A stretch of 64,000 nt of DNA from Streptomyces olivaceoviridis (lineage in GTDB: Bacteria > Actinomycetota > Actinomycetes > Streptomycetales > Streptomycetaceae), in contig NZ_BMUI01000002.1 in the NCBI RefSeq assembly GCF_014650115.1, positions 186,001-250,000 on the forward strand, written 5' to 3'. Positions 24,521-33,323 of the stretch are shown piece after piece. The position numbers and the translations under genes are program-made. Each line of letters opens with the position of its first letter. Position 1 is the first letter of the stretch. The notes below the pieces were generated by a model, which did no database searches, was not told the origin of the DNA, and was given only the letters and a program-made list of their open reading frames with translations.

Positions 24521-26764
24521 ATGGGGAACACAGAGGTGCGGGTGCGGGGGCTGGCCGCCCGCGCCGGCGGCTGGAGCGCCCGGCACCGCTGGGCGGCCGT
24601 CGGCATATGGGTGGTGTTCGTCGTCCTGGCGATGGGCCTCGGCTCGGCGGCGGGCCGGGTCGACGTCAACGAGAGCGATCAGTTGAAGGGCGAGACGCAC
24701 ACCGCCGCGACGATCATTGATGACGCCGGGATCAAGGAGCCGGCCGGGGAGACGGTCCTCATCCAGTCGGAGGACGGCGCCGTCCAGGCCACCAGCCCGC
24801 GGTTCCGCGCGGCCGTCGCCGACGTGGTCGAGGCCGTCGAGGGCACCGGCAAGGTGACGGGCGTGACCTCCCCGTACGACACGCACACCGTCTCCCGGGA
24901 CGGCCGCAGCGCGCTGGTCCAGTTCGACGTGCGCGGTGACGCGGAGACGGCCGCCGACCGGATCGAGCCGGTGCTCAAGGCCGTCGCCGGGGTGCAGAAG
25001 GACCACGACACGCTGCGGATCGAGGAGATCGGCGGCGCCAGCATGCAGAAGCAGTACAAGGACGCCTTCGGTGACGACTTCCAGCAGGCCGAGTACTCGG
25101 CGGTGCCGGTGGCCCTCGGCATCCTGCTGATCGCGTTCGGCGCGCTGGTGGCCGCGCTGCTGCCGGTGGCCCTCGCGATCACCGCGATCATGGCGACGAT
25201 GGGTCTGATGGGCCTGGTCAGCCACCTCCAGCCGATGAGCGACACCGCCAACTCCGTGATGCTGCTGGTCGGTATGGCCGTCGGTGTCGACTACTGCCTG
25301 TTCTACCTGCGCCGGGAGCGCGAGGAGCGGGTGGCCGGCCGGGACGCCGGCACCGCCCTGCGGATCGCCGCCGCCACCAGCGGCCGGGCGATCATCGTCT
25401 CCGGTGTCACGGTGTGCGTGGCGATGGCGGGCATGCTGTTCACCGGGCTGGCCGAGTTCGAGGCGATGGGTCTGGCCTCGCTGATGGTGGTGGCGGTCGC
25501 CATGGTCGGCTCGGTGACCGTGCTGCCCGCGCTGCTGTCGCTGCTCGGCGAGCGGGTCGAGAAGGGGCGGCTTCCGTTCCTGGGCCGCCGCAGGCGCACG
25601 GGGAACGGGGACAGCCGGTTCTGGACGGCGGTGCTGCGGGGCGTGCTGGCCAAGCCGCTGGTCTCGGTCGTCGTCGCGGCCGGCGCGCTGCTGGCGGTCG
25701 CCGCGCCGGCGCTCGGCATGAAGACCCAGCAGCTCACCCTGGACCAGGAGTTCGGCGACTCGCTGCCGATGGTGCAGACGTACAACCGCGTCAACGACGC
25801 CTTCCCCGGCGGCAGCGAACCGGCCGAGGTCGTCGTCAAGGCCAAGGACATCAACGCCCCCGAAGTCCGGCGGGCACTGGCCGACTTCAAGCGGCAGGCG
25901 GTCACCTCGGGCGCCTCGCGCGGCCCGGTCGACGTCAAGCTCTACGACGCCAGGAACGTGGCCCTGGTGTCCGTGCCGCTGGTCGGCGGCTCCGACATGG
26001 ACCGGGCGACACGGAGCCTGGAGAAGCTGCGCGACGAGGTGCGGCCCGCCACGCTCGGCAAGGTCGACGGCGTGCGGGCACCGGTGACCGGACAGGTCGC
26101 GGGCAACAACGACTTCAACGACCAGCTGATGGGCTCCGTCGTCCCGGTCTTCGTGTTCGTGGTCGTCTTCGCCTTCCTGCTGATGCTGCTGTCGTTCCGC
26201 TCGCTGACCGTCGCGGTCACGTCGATCGTGCTCAACCTGCTGTCGGTGGCCGCCGCCTACGGCATCCTCGTCGCCGTCTTCCAGCACGGCTGGGGCGCCT
26301 CGCTGGTGGGCGCGGAGGGCGTCGGCGCGATCGTCACCTGGCTGCCGCTGTTCCTCTTCGTGATCCTGTTCGGGCTGTCGATGGACTACCACGTGTTCGT
26401 GGTCTCCCGGATCCGCGAGGCCCGGATGCGCGGCCGTACGACGAAGGACGCGATCCGGCACGGCGTGGTCACCACGGCCGGGGTCGTCACCAGCGCCGCG
26501 GTCATCATGGTCGCCGTGTTCGCGATCTTCGGCACGCTCTCCATGCAGTCCATGAAGCAGATGGGCGTGGGCCTGGCCGCGGCGGTCCTGATCGACGCCA
26601 CGGTCATCCGCGGGGTGCTGCTGCCGGCGGTGATGGCGCTGCTCGGCGAGCGCAACTGGTACCTGCCGAAGTGGCTGCGCCGCCTGCCGGACCTCACCCA
26701 CGACGAGGCCCCGGAGCCGGTGGCGACGCCGGTGCCCGAGCGGGGCGAGCGGCTGACCGTCTGA
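24521..26764 (+). CDS. MMPL-family RND transporter
   Basis: A 747-residue inner-membrane transporter with the MmpL layout: first span WAAVGIWVVFVVLAMGLGSA, a large extracytoplasmic loop (about residues 45-195), spans 2-6 including VPVALGILLIAFGALVAALL and MLLVGMAVGVDYCLFYLRR, a second loop (about 425-545), then spans including VPVFVFVVVFAFLLMLLSF and LFLFVILFGLSMDYHVFVVS. The paired GVDY and SMDYH segments carry the proton-relay Asp/Tyr positions of this family. It probably exports a lipid or hydrophobic compound by proton antiport. GAGGGGG lies about 12 bases before ATG 24521. An operator-like palindrome lies in the upstream promoter and a strong hairpin follows. Confidence 0.93.
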   Translation: MGNTEVRVRGLAARAGGWSARHRWAAVGIWVVFVVLAMGLGSAAGRVDVNESDQLKGETHTAATIIDDAGIKEPAGETVLIQSEDGAVQATSPRFRAAVADVVEAVEGTGKVTGVTSPYDTHTVSRDGRSALVQFDVRGDAETAADRIEPVLKAVAGVQKDHDTLRIEEIGGASMQKQYKDAFGDDFQQAEYSAVPVALGILLIAFGALVAALLPVALAITAIMATMGLMGLVSHLQPMSDTANSVMLLVGMAVGVDYCLFYLRREREERVAGRDAGTALRIAAATSGRAIIVSGVTVCVAMAGMLFTGLAEFEAMGLASLMVVAVAMVGSVTVLPALLSLLGERVEKGRLPFLGRRRRTGNGDSRFWTAVLRGVLAKPLVSVVVAAGALLAVAAPALGMKTQQLTLDQEFGDSLPMVQTYNRVNDAFPGGSEPAEVVVKAKDINAPEVRRALADFKRQAVTSGASRGPVDVKLYDARNVALVSVPLVGGSDMDRATRSLEKLRDEVRPATLGKVDGVRAPVTGQVAGNNDFNDQLMGSVVPVFVFVVVFAFLLMLLSFRSLTVAVTSIVLNLLSVAAAYGILVAVFQHGWGASLVGAEGVGAIVTWLPLFLFVILFGLSMDYHVFVVSRIREARMRGRTTKDAIRHGVVTTAGVVTSAAVIMVAVFAIFGTLSMQSMKQMGVGLAAAVLIDATVIRGVLLPAVMALLGERNWYLPKWLRRLPDLTHDEAPEPVATPVPERGERLTV

Positions 26765-26782
26765 TTCCGCCCGTTGCCGCAG

Positions 26783-26815
26783 TGCCCGCCGGTTCCCGCC
26801 GGGAACCGGCGGGCA
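26783..26815 (+). terminator. 15-bp-stem hairpin terminator after mmpL
   Basis: TGCCCGCCGGTTCCC (26783-26797) and its perfect complement at 26801-26815 close a GCC loop, 19 bp past the mmpL stop codon. A U-tract is absent. Confidence 0.8.
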
Positions 26816-26816
26816 G

Positions 26817-26951
26817 ATGTGGACGGGTGCGGTGGCGGGCGGCGACGCCTTCGGCACGAAGTACGTCCACTTCGACGTGAGCGGGGTCGACCGGGCCCGG
26901 CCGGGAGCGATCGTCTACAAGGCCCGGCTCGACACCACGGCGTACCTCTGA
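26817..26951 (+). pseudogene. C-terminal fragment of an unidentified protein
   Basis: A 44-codon frame reads MWTGAVAGGDAFGTKYVHFD and continues VSGVDRARPGAIVYKARLDT before TAYL and stop. The last 30 residues look like the beta-strand end of a larger secreted or enzyme domain (KYVHFDVSG, AIVYKARLDTTAYL). There is no Shine-Dalgarno sequence and the frame begins inside the downstream flank of the mmpL terminator, so it looks like the tail of a lost gene rather than an intact one. Confidence 0.3.
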
Positions 26952-26957
26952 CGCCGC

Positions 26958-28163
26958 CTACCTCGGGCGGCGGCCCGGCAGTTCGGCCTCGACGAGGTCG
27001 GCCGCCTGCCGGGTGCCGCCCTCCTGGGCCATCTCCGCCTGCACCTCCTTGAGCCGGCGCGCGACCTCCGGGTCGTCCACCAGGGCGAGCGCGGCCTCGC
27101 GGAGGCGGTCGGCGGTGGCCTCCTCGGCGGGCAGGTGCCGGGCGACCCCGAGCGCCTGGAGGATGTCGGCGTTGCCGAACTGGTCGACGGCCTGCGGTAC
27201 GGCGATCATCGGCGTCCCGGTCGCCAGCCCCTCCTGGCTTCCTCCGGCGCCCGCGTGCGTGACGAACAGGTCGGCCTGCCGCAGGATCGCCAGCTGCGGC
27301 ACCCAGTCGCGCACTTCGACCCCGGCCGGTACCTCGCCCAGCTCGGCGCGGGTCACATGCCGGCCGACCTGGAGGACGACATGCCATCCGGGCGGGTCGC
27401 CGAAGGCGCGCACGCACTCCCGGTAGAAGGCGGGCTGCTTGGTGAAGGCCGAGCCGAGCGACACCAGGACGACCTTCTCCGCACCGGCGGGCCGCTGCCA
27501 GTCGCCCTGGTCGGCGCGGTCGCCCTGGCAGGCGCCGACGAAGGTGTAAACGCGCTCGTCCACCCGGTCGGCGTGCGGCTGGAGCGCCTTCGGGATGAGC
27601 ACGAGGGAGCGCGCGGGGTGGCCGGCGAAGGAGTCCGGGTCCTGGCTGATCCCGTTCTCGGCCAGCCATGCCGCGAACCGGGCGTAGTACGCACGCCCGC
27701 GCTCGGTCTTCCTCGGCTCCGCCCACATCGGCTCGGCGACCTCCTCCTCGTAGCCCTCCCAGGCGACGAGGTTCGGGGAGAGCGAGACCGCCGGGACGCC
27801 CCAGCGGTGGGCGAGGACACGGGCCGGGTAGGAGGTGATGTCGTACAGGACGAGGTCGGGCGTGTCGTCGGCGTAGGCCTCGATGAGCTGCGGGAGCGCC
27901 TGGATCGCGTCGTCCAGGAACGGTTCCACGTTGTCCAGCAGGGTGGTCCCCCAGGCTTCCGGGTCGGCGTCCGGGCCCGGCAGGGTGGAGGTGTACGGCA
28001 CGGGCCGGGCCCCGGTGGCGGCCACCTTCTCGGCGAAGGCCGGCGGGATGGCGTAGGTGACCCGGTGTCCCCGGGCGACGAGTTCACGGATCACCTCCAG
28101 GCTGGGGTTCACATGGCCGTGGGCGGCGATGGAGAACATGGCGATGTGGGCGGGTGCGGTCAT
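26958..28163 (-). CDS. mgt: Macrolide-type UDP-glycosyltransferase
   Basis: A 401-residue GT-B glycosyltransferase of the MGT/OleD/OleI group. The N-terminus [20 protein letters not shown] contains the catalytic-His region. [20 protein letters not shown] and [20 protein letters not shown] lead into [20 protein letters not shown] with DQFGNADIL, the UDP-sugar-binding signature. Family members transfer glucose to macrolides and other aglycones and can inactivate antibiotics inside the cell. The ATG has no Shine-Dalgarno sequence, but TAGCCT lies 7 bases upstream. The promoter contains a perfect 14-bp palindrome, so a repressor is expected, yet no regulator gene adjoins. mgt is used by family resemblance. 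Confidence 0.88.
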   Translation of the reverse strand: MTAPAHIAMFSIAAHGHVNPSLEVIRELVARGHRVTYAIPPAFAEKVAATGARPVPYTSTLPGPDADPEAWGTTLLDNVEPFLDDAIQALPQLIEAYADDTPDLVLYDITSYPARVLAHRWGVPAVSLSPNLVAWEGYEEEVAEPMWAEPRKTERGRAYYARFAAWLAENGISQDPDSFAGHPARSLVLIPKALQPHADRVDERVYTFVGACQGDRADQGDWQRPAGAEKVVLVSLGSAFTKQPAFYRECVRAFGDPPGWHVVLQVGRHVTRAELGEVPAGVEVRDWVPQLAILRQADLFVTHAGAGGSQEGLATGTPMIAVPQAVDQFGNADILQALGVARHLPAEEATADRLREAALALVDDPEVARRLKEVQAEMAQEGGTRQAADLVEAELPGRRPR

Positions 28164-28170
28164 GTCCGGA

Positions 28171-28200
28171 AGGCTAGGCGAGACGAGACGTCTCGTTCAA
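28171..28200 (-). promoter_or_regulatory. mgt promoter with 14-bp operator-like palindrome
   Basis: On the minus strand TTGAAC (28195-28200), an 18-base spacer and TAGCCT (28171-28176) form a promoter whose start would fall at the mgt ATG. The perfect palindrome ACGAGACGTCTCGT (28183-28196) fills the spacer and touches the -35 box, typical of TetR-family repression. Confidence 0.65.
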
Positions 28201-28270
28201 TCGAATTCCCTGCCCGGCGCGACGGCACCTGCCGGGCAGGACCGGGCCCCGTGCGGGCCGACGGCCACGC

Positions 28271-29551
28271 TCAGCGCTGGTAGCGGGCCAGCACCAGATT
28301 GCCGTCTCCCTCCAGACGGCGGCGCAGTTCGGCGAGGCCGATGGCGCCGCTGTAGTACTCCTGGTAGGCCGGGGTGGCCACCTTGTCCTTCCACTCCGGG
28401 TAGCCGCGCACGGACTGGGCGGGCGCCGGGCGCAGCCGGGCCGCGAGGGCGGTGCCGGTGGCCCAGCCGTTCTCCGTGGTGTGCAGCGCCGGGTCCTTCA
28501 GCGCCTCGGTGCCGGTGGGCAGCATCCAGTCGCCGAGGGCGAGGCGGACCATGTTCTCCGGCCACAGCAGGAAGTCGATGAACGCGACCGCCTCCTTCTT
28601 GTGCGGGCAGTCGGCGGAGACGGACAGCGTCTGCGGGCTGACGCCCTGGGTGAGTCCGTCGGCGCCCGCCGGCGCGGGCAGCACCTCCCAGCGGAAGCCC
28701 TCGGGAGCCTGCTGCGCGATCTGCTGGCGGTAGGAGAAGCCCAGCGGGACCATCGCGTACCGGCCGCCGAAGAAGCCCGGCAGGGTGTCCGAGCCGCCGC
28801 TGCCCAGCGTGGAGGCCGGCGCGCTGTGGTCGACGGCGACCTGGTCATGCACGGTACGCGGTACGACCGCGTCCCCGGCCGTGAACCGGACGGTGACCTT
28901 CCCGTCCGCGCCCCGGTGGAACAGCCGCCCGCCCGCCGACAGGGACAGGTTGAGCGTGGCGGAGACGGGCTCCTTCAGCGGCCAGGCCACGCCGTACCGC
29001 CCGGGCCCGCTGAGCCGCTTGGCCGCCTGCCGGAACTCCGCCCAGCTCCACGGGTGTTCCGGTGTCGGTATGCGCACCTCGGCCGCGCGCAGCCGGTCCG
29101 CGTTCGCGATCAGGACACGGGGTTCCTGGAGGAACGGCACGCCGTAGACGCCGTCGCCGAAGGTGGTCGTCTCCCAGCCGCTCTCCGGGATGTCGGACCT
29201 GAGCCGGGCGGGCAGCAGGCGGGTCAGGTCGGCGAGGTAGCCGCCGTAGGCGAAGTCGGCGAGGTCGTCGGAGGCGTCGTGGACGATGTCGGGGGCCTCA
29301 CCGCCCTCGAAGGAGGTGAGCAGCTGATCGTGCACGCTGTCCCAACTGCCCTGGACGTACTCGACCTTGATGTCCGGGTGGGACGCGTTCCACTCCTTCA
29401 CCAGCTCCTTGTTGGCGGTGACGGACTCCTGCTGCCAGGCCAGGGACTGGAAGCGCAGGGTGATCGGGCCGCCGTCCGTGCGACCGCCCGAGGAGCAGCC
29501 CGCGAGGAGCAGCAGGAGCACGACGAGCACCGTGGCGCTCCTGGTCCGCAT
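28271..29551 (-). CDS. Sugar ABC transporter substrate-binding lipoprotein
   Basis: A 426-residue extracellular solute-binding protein of the carbohydrate (CUT1) family. MRTRSATVLVVLLLLLAGCS ends in a lipobox (LAGC), so it is a lipoprotein. ITLRFQSLAWQQESVTANKE and LVKEWNASHPDIKVEYVQGS are the usual N-terminal strands. DIVHDASDDLADFAYGGYLA and YGVPFLQEPRVLIANADRLR follow, with AVAFIDFLLWPENMVRLALG near the end. It would deliver an unidentified sugar to the two permeases. Two in-frame ATGs, 29569 and 29551, arise from an 18-bp tandem duplication. I chose 29551 because it gives a normal signal peptide. No ATPase gene is present, so a shared MsiK-type ATPase is expected. Confidence 0.9.
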   Translation of the reverse strand: MRTRSATVLVVLLLLLAGCSSGGRTDGGPITLRFQSLAWQQESVTANKELVKEWNASHPDIKVEYVQGSWDSVHDQLLTSFEGGEAPDIVHDASDDLADFAYGGYLADLTRLLPARLRSDIPESGWETTTFGDGVYGVPFLQEPRVLIANADRLRAAEVRIPTPEHPWSWAEFRQAAKRLSGPGRYGVAWPLKEPVSATLNLSLSAGGRLFHRGADGKVTVRFTAGDAVVPRTVHDQVAVDHSAPASTLGSGGSDTLPGFFGGRYAMVPLGFSYRQQIAQQAPEGFRWEVLPAPAGADGLTQGVSPQTLSVSADCPHKKEAVAFIDFLLWPENMVRLALGDWMLPTGTEALKDPALHTTENGWATGTALAARLRPAPAQSVRGYPEWKDKVATPAYQEYYSGAIGLAELRRRLEGDGNLVLARYQR

Positions 29552-29584
29552 CAGCTCTTCACCGCCCATCAGCTCTTCACCGCC
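29549..29584. repeat. 18-bp perfect tandem duplication at gene junction
   Basis: CATCAGCTCTTCACCGCC occurs twice in direct succession. On the minus strand each copy holds GGTGAAGAGCTGATG, that is, the end of the permease gene, its TGA and an overlapping ATG. The duplication moved the binding-protein start 18 bp away from the permease stop codon while keeping frame. Confidence 0.9.
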
Positions 29585-30402
29585 CCGGCGAGCAGGCCGC
29601 CCGTGATCCGCCGCTGGACGAGCGCGAAGACGGCCACGGAGGGAAGGGTGGCGAGGAACGCGGCGGCGGCCAGCGGGCCGAGGTCGGCCACGCCCTCCGC
29701 GCCGATGAAGTGGGTGAGGATCACCGGCAGGGTCTGCCTCTGCGGGCTCTTGAGCAGCACCAGCGCGAAGAAGAACTCGTTCCACGCGGTGACGAACGCG
29801 AACAGGGCCGTCGCCGCGATGCCGGGTGCGAGCAGCGGCGCCGTCACCGACACGAGCGTCCTCAGACGCCCGGCGCCGTCCACGGCCGCCGCCTCCTCCA
29901 GTTCGGCGGGCACCGCCCGGACGTGCCCGGTGAGCATCCACAGCGCGAACGGCAGCGCCCACACCACGTACACCAGCACCAGCCCGGTCAGGGAGTCGAT
30001 CAGCCGCAGGTTCTTCAGCACCAGGAACAGCGGGATGATCACCAGCACGAAGGGGAACGCCTGGCTGACCACCACCCACGCCGTCGCGGCCCGGGTCAGC
30101 CGGGAGCGGTGCCGGGCCATGACGTAGGCCATCGGGGTCGCGATCAGCACCGCGACGACGGCCGTGCAGAGCGCCACCACCAGGGAGTTCAGCGCGGCGT
30201 GCGCCAGCGGCTGCTCCGCGAACGCCTGCCGGACATTGGCCAGGGTGGGGTGGCGCGGGATCCAGGTGGGGTGCAGGCTGCCCAGCTCGCGGGGGGACTT
30301 GAGCGCGGTGGACAGCAGCCACAGCAAGGGGAAGGCCAGGAAGAGCAGGTAGCCGAGGAGGGCGGCGTACTGTCCGGCGCGGGCCGCGCGGCGGGTCCTC
30401 AT
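29569..30402 (-). CDS. Sugar ABC transporter permease (MalG type)
   Basis: A 277-residue inner-membrane permease with six spans, starting LLGYLLFLAFPLLWLLSTAL. The coupling loop is ELEEAAAVDGAGRLRTLVSV, the EAA motif of CUT1 permeases, and FAFVTAWNEFFFALVLL is a typical MalG segment. It partners the MalF-type permease upstream, which it overlaps by 4 bp. The binding protein follows within the duplicated junction. The sugar is not predictable. Confidence 0.92.
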   Translation of the reverse strand: MRTRRAARAGQYAALLGYLLFLAFPLLWLLSTALKSPRELGSLHPTWIPRHPTLANVRQAFAEQPLAHAALNSLVVALCTAVVAVLIATPMAYVMARHRSRLTRAATAWVVVSQAFPFVLVIIPLFLVLKNLRLIDSLTGLVLVYVVWALPFALWMLTGHVRAVPAELEEAAAVDGAGRLRTLVSVTAPLLAPGIAATALFAFVTAWNEFFFALVLLKSPQRQTLPVILTHFIGAEGVADLGPLAAAAFLATLPSVAVFALVQRRITGGLLAGAVKS

Positions 30403-31331
30403 GCCTCCTCACCGCCCCGCAGCCGGCCGGCCAGGAACACCGCGAGCAGGACCGCGACCACCGCGACGAGCACGCAGCCCATCGCCGCCGCGTAGCCGAA
30501 CTGGCCGTAACGGAACGCCTCTTCGTAGGCGAAGAGCATCGGCAGCCGGGTCTTTCCGCCGGGTCCGCCGCTCGTGAGCACGTAGACCAGCGCGAAGGCG
30601 TTGAGGTTCCAGATGAGGTTGAGCGCGGTGATGGCGAGGGCCACCGGTCTGAGTGCGGGCCAGGTGACGGTGCGGAAGCGGCGCCAGGCGCCCGCGCCGT
30701 CGACCGCGGCGGCCTCGTGGAGTTCGCGCGGGACGTTCTGGAGTCCGGCGAGCAGGGCGACCGTGGTCTGCGGCAGGCCCGCCCAGACGCCGACGACGAT
30801 GACCGCGGGCAGCGCGGTGGCCAGGCCGCTCAGCCAGTCCCGGCCGGTGCCGAGGCCGAGGTCGCGCAGGGATTCGTTGAGGACGCCGGCGTCCGGGTTG
30901 TAGACGAGGCGCCACATGATGCCGACGACGACCTCGGGCATCGCCCAGGGCACGATCGCGAGGGCGCGGGCCAGGCCGCGCAGGCGTAAGTCCTGGTTCA
31001 GGAGCAGGGCCAGGCCGAGCGCCAGCAGGAACTGCGGCACGGTCACGCCGGCCGCCCAGACCAGCCCGATCCGGAACGACTCCCAGAAGAGGGTGTCGTG
31101 CAGCAGGTCGCGGAAGTTGAGGGCGCCGATCCACCGGGTGGCGGCCGTCCGGCCGGACTGCGCGTCGGTGAAGGCCAGCAGGATGCCGTAGAGCAGCGGG
31201 CCGACGCTGAGCAGGAGGATCGGGATGAGGGCGGGCAGGACCAGGAACCAGGCGCCGTGATCGGCGGCGCGGCGGCCGGCCGGCCGCCGCGCTTCGGCCG
31301 GTGGTGTCCGCACTTCGGCCACTGATGTCAC
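30399..31331 (-). CDS. Sugar ABC transporter permease (MalF type), with TTA codon
   Basis: A permease of about 310 residues and first gene of the sugar-import operon. Spans include WFLVLPALIPILLLSVGPLL and VTVPQFLLALGLALLLNQDL. The EAA loop ELHEAAAVDGAGAWRRFRTV and FGYAAAMGCVLVAVVAVLLA are typical of MalF. I chose GTG 31331 because AAAGGGGC lies about 7 bases upstream. ATG 31370 is possible but lacks a Shine-Dalgarno sequence. TTGACG lies about 25 bases before that ATG. A rare TTA leucine codon occurs at 30987-30989 (NQD-L-RLRG), so expression should depend on the bldA tRNA. A divergent kinase-like gene starts at 31508. Confidence 0.88.
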   Translation of the reverse strand: MTSVAEVRTPPAEARRPAGRRAADHGAWFLVLPALIPILLLSVGPLLYGILLAFTDAQSGRTAATRWIGALNFRDLLHDTLFWESFRIGLVWAAGVTVPQFLLALGLALLLNQDLRLRGLARALAIVPWAMPEVVVGIMWRLVYNPDAGVLNESLRDLGLGTGRDWLSGLATALPAVIVVGVWAGLPQTTVALLAGLQNVPRELHEAAAVDGAGAWRRFRTVTWPALRPVALAITALNLIWNLNAFALVYVLTSGGPGGKTRLPMLFAYEEAFRYGQFGYAAAMGCVLVAVVAVLLAVFLAGRLRGGEEA

Positions 31332-31507
31332 GGAATCAGCCCCTTTGCCTGGCCCGGTTGGCGTGTTCATGTTCGTGAAGGCCCGGTACCCCGTCAAGGG
31401 ACCGCGCACGACGGCCGGGCCCGCGCCCGGTGGCCGACCTGGGCGAATGCGAGACTGGCCGAGGACCGGACAGACACGGCACGGGAAGACGGCACGGAGG
31501 CAGGACG

Positions 31508-32371
31508 ATGGACGAGGCACGCGCGCGGGACGTACTGGCCGCGGCGGGAGTGCTGCCGGACCCGGTCCGGGACGCACGGCTCCTGGCCCTCGGTGAGAAC
31601 GCGGTGTTCGCGGCCGGCGACCTGGTGGTGAAGGTGGGCCGGGACGCGGAGCTGCTGGGGCGGGCCGAGCGCGAGCTGGCCGTCGCCGGCTGGCTGGCCG
31701 AGGCGCACGTGCCGGCGGTCCGGGCGGCCGAGCCGAAGCCGCTGCTGGTGGACGGCCATCCGGTGACCGTGTGGCACCGGTTGCCGGATCCCGTACGGCC
31801 GGCCGAGCCGCGGGATCTGGCCGTCCTGCTGCGCGGGGTGCACGCACTGCCCTCTCCTCCCTTCGGATTGCCGCCCCGCGATCTGCTGGGCGGTGTGGAA
31901 CGCTGGCTGCGGCTTGCGGGCGAGGCGATCGACCCTGAGGACGCGGCATTTCTCCGTGCGCGCCGCGACGGCTTCGCCGCGGAGGCGGCGGCGCTGACGC
32001 CGCGTCTGACGCCGGGGCCGGTCCACGGGGACGCGCTGCCCCGCAATGTGCACGTCGGACCGGACGGGCCGGTCCTGGTCGACCTGGAGACCTTCTCCGC
32101 CGATCTGCGCGAGCACGACCTGGTCGTCATGGCCCTCTCCCGCGACCGGTACGGGCTGCCGGCGGAGGCGTACGACTCCTTCACCGAGGCGTACGGGTGG
32201 GATGTGCGGGAGTGGGAGGGCTGCGCGGTCCTGCGGGGCGCCCGGGAGACGGCGAGCTGCGCGTGGGTGGCCCAGCACGCGCCGTCCAACCCGAAGGCGC
32301 TGGCCGAGTTCCGGCGCCGGGTGGCGTCGCTGCGGGACGGGGACGCGACGGTGCGGTGGTATCCCTTCTGA
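31508..32371 (+). CDS. Aminoglycoside phosphotransferase-fold protein
   Basis: A 287-residue APH-type kinase-fold protein. LLALGENAVFAAGDLVVKVG carries the nucleotide-loop and Lys region. TPGPVHGDALPRNVHVGPDG is the catalytic HGDxxxxN loop and PVLVDLETFSADLREHDLVV holds the metal-binding Asp. Members phosphorylate aminoglycosides, homoserine, choline or other small molecules. The substrate is unknown here and true resistance function should not be assumed. GGAGGCAGGAC precedes ATG 31508. It is divergent from the sugar ABC operon. Confidence 0.85.
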   Translation: MDEARARDVLAAAGVLPDPVRDARLLALGENAVFAAGDLVVKVGRDAELLGRAERELAVAGWLAEAHVPAVRAAEPKPLLVDGHPVTVWHRLPDPVRPAEPRDLAVLLRGVHALPSPPFGLPPRDLLGGVERWLRLAGEAIDPEDAAFLRARRDGFAAEAAALTPRLTPGPVHGDALPRNVHVGPDGPVLVDLETFSADLREHDLVVMALSRDRYGLPAEAYDSFTEAYGWDVREWEGCAVLRGARETASCAWVAQHAPSNPKALAEFRRRVASLRDGDATVRWYPF

Positions 32372-32461
32372 GGATGCCCGTCGGACGCTGCCGGGCAAGA
32401 CGGCTGACCGCGCCACCCGCCACGACGCGCCCGCGGGCCGGAACGGCTGGGGCCAAGGACC

Positions 32462-33187
32462 CTAGGCGGGCTGGTCCTCGGTCAGCTCCCGCAGCGGCCA
32501 TGTGCCGTCGACCACCGCGTCCGCCTCCCCCTTGCGCCGCAGGAACGCCTGGAAGTCCGCCGCCCACTGCGCGTACCACTCGATCTGGCGGCGGTGCAGT
32601 TCCGCCGGGCCCAGCGACGCTATCTTCGGGTGGCGGTCGGCTATCGCGGACGCGAGCCGTGCCGCGGCGAGGGCGTCGGCGGTGGCGTTGTGGGCCGCGT
32701 CGAGGACTATGCCGTACTCGGCGCAGACCGCCTCCAGGTTCCGTTTGCCACGGCGGTAGCGGTCGACCCAGCGGTCGATGGTGTACGGGTCGACGACCGG
32801 GGCGGGGTGGGTGCCGCCCAGCCGGTCGGTCAGGGACGGCAGCTCGTACCGCCGCAGTTCCGCCGAGAGCAGCGTGAGGTCGAACGCCGCGTTGTAGGCG
32901 ACGACCGGAACGCCCGTCTTCCAGTACGACACGAGGACGTCGGCGATGGCGTCGGACACTTGGTCGGCCGGGCGGCCCTCGGCCGTCGCGCGTTCGTTGC
33001 TGATGCCGTGCACGGCGACCGCGTCGGCCGGGATCTCCACGCCCGGATCGGCCAGCCATTCCCGGCGCCCCATGGGCTCACCGGCCCTGACCTCGATCAC
33101 GGCGCCCGTGACGATGCGCGCCTCGCGCGGATCGGTCCCGGTCGTCTCCAGGTCGAAGCCGATCAGCAGCTCCCGGTGCCAGCCCAT
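32462..33187 (-). CDS. DnaQ-like 3'-5' exonuclease
   Basis: A 241-residue DEDD exonuclease domain protein. Exo I is LLIGFDLETTGTDPREARIV (Asp and Glu of the DxE motif), Exo II is VVAYNAAFDLTLLSAEL, and Exo III is LDAAHNATADALAAARLASA with the catalytic His and Asp. It resembles the polymerase III epsilon / ribonuclease T group and would degrade single-stranded DNA or RNA in the cytoplasm. AAGGGGGG lies about 7 bases before ATG 33187. It stands alone between unrelated genes. Confidence 0.9.
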   Translation of the reverse strand: MGWHRELLIGFDLETTGTDPREARIVTGAVIEVRAGEPMGRREWLADPGVEIPADAVAVHGISNERATAEGRPADQVSDAIADVLVSYWKTGVPVVAYNAAFDLTLLSAELRRYELPSLTDRLGGTHPAPVVDPYTIDRWVDRYRRGKRNLEAVCAEYGIVLDAAHNATADALAAARLASAIADRHPKIASLGPAELHRRQIEWYAQWAADFQAFLRRKGEADAVVDGTWPLRELTEDQPA

Positions 33188-33323
33188 GGGCGGCCCCCCT
33201 TCTTGGTGGTGCTTTCCCCCAGTGGCCTCCACCATCGCACGCGGCACTGACAATCAGACGACAGCGTTCCGCTTCCCGGCCCCGAACCGGCCCGCGCCCG
33301 CACCCGCACCCGGCCCCGACCGT

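Noticed and set aside
31508..32371. Antibiotic resistance kinase next to mgt as a resistance island
   Set aside because: The APH-like fold is widespread for non-antibiotic substrates and the gene is separated from mgt by a sugar transporter operon. No resistance role can be claimed.
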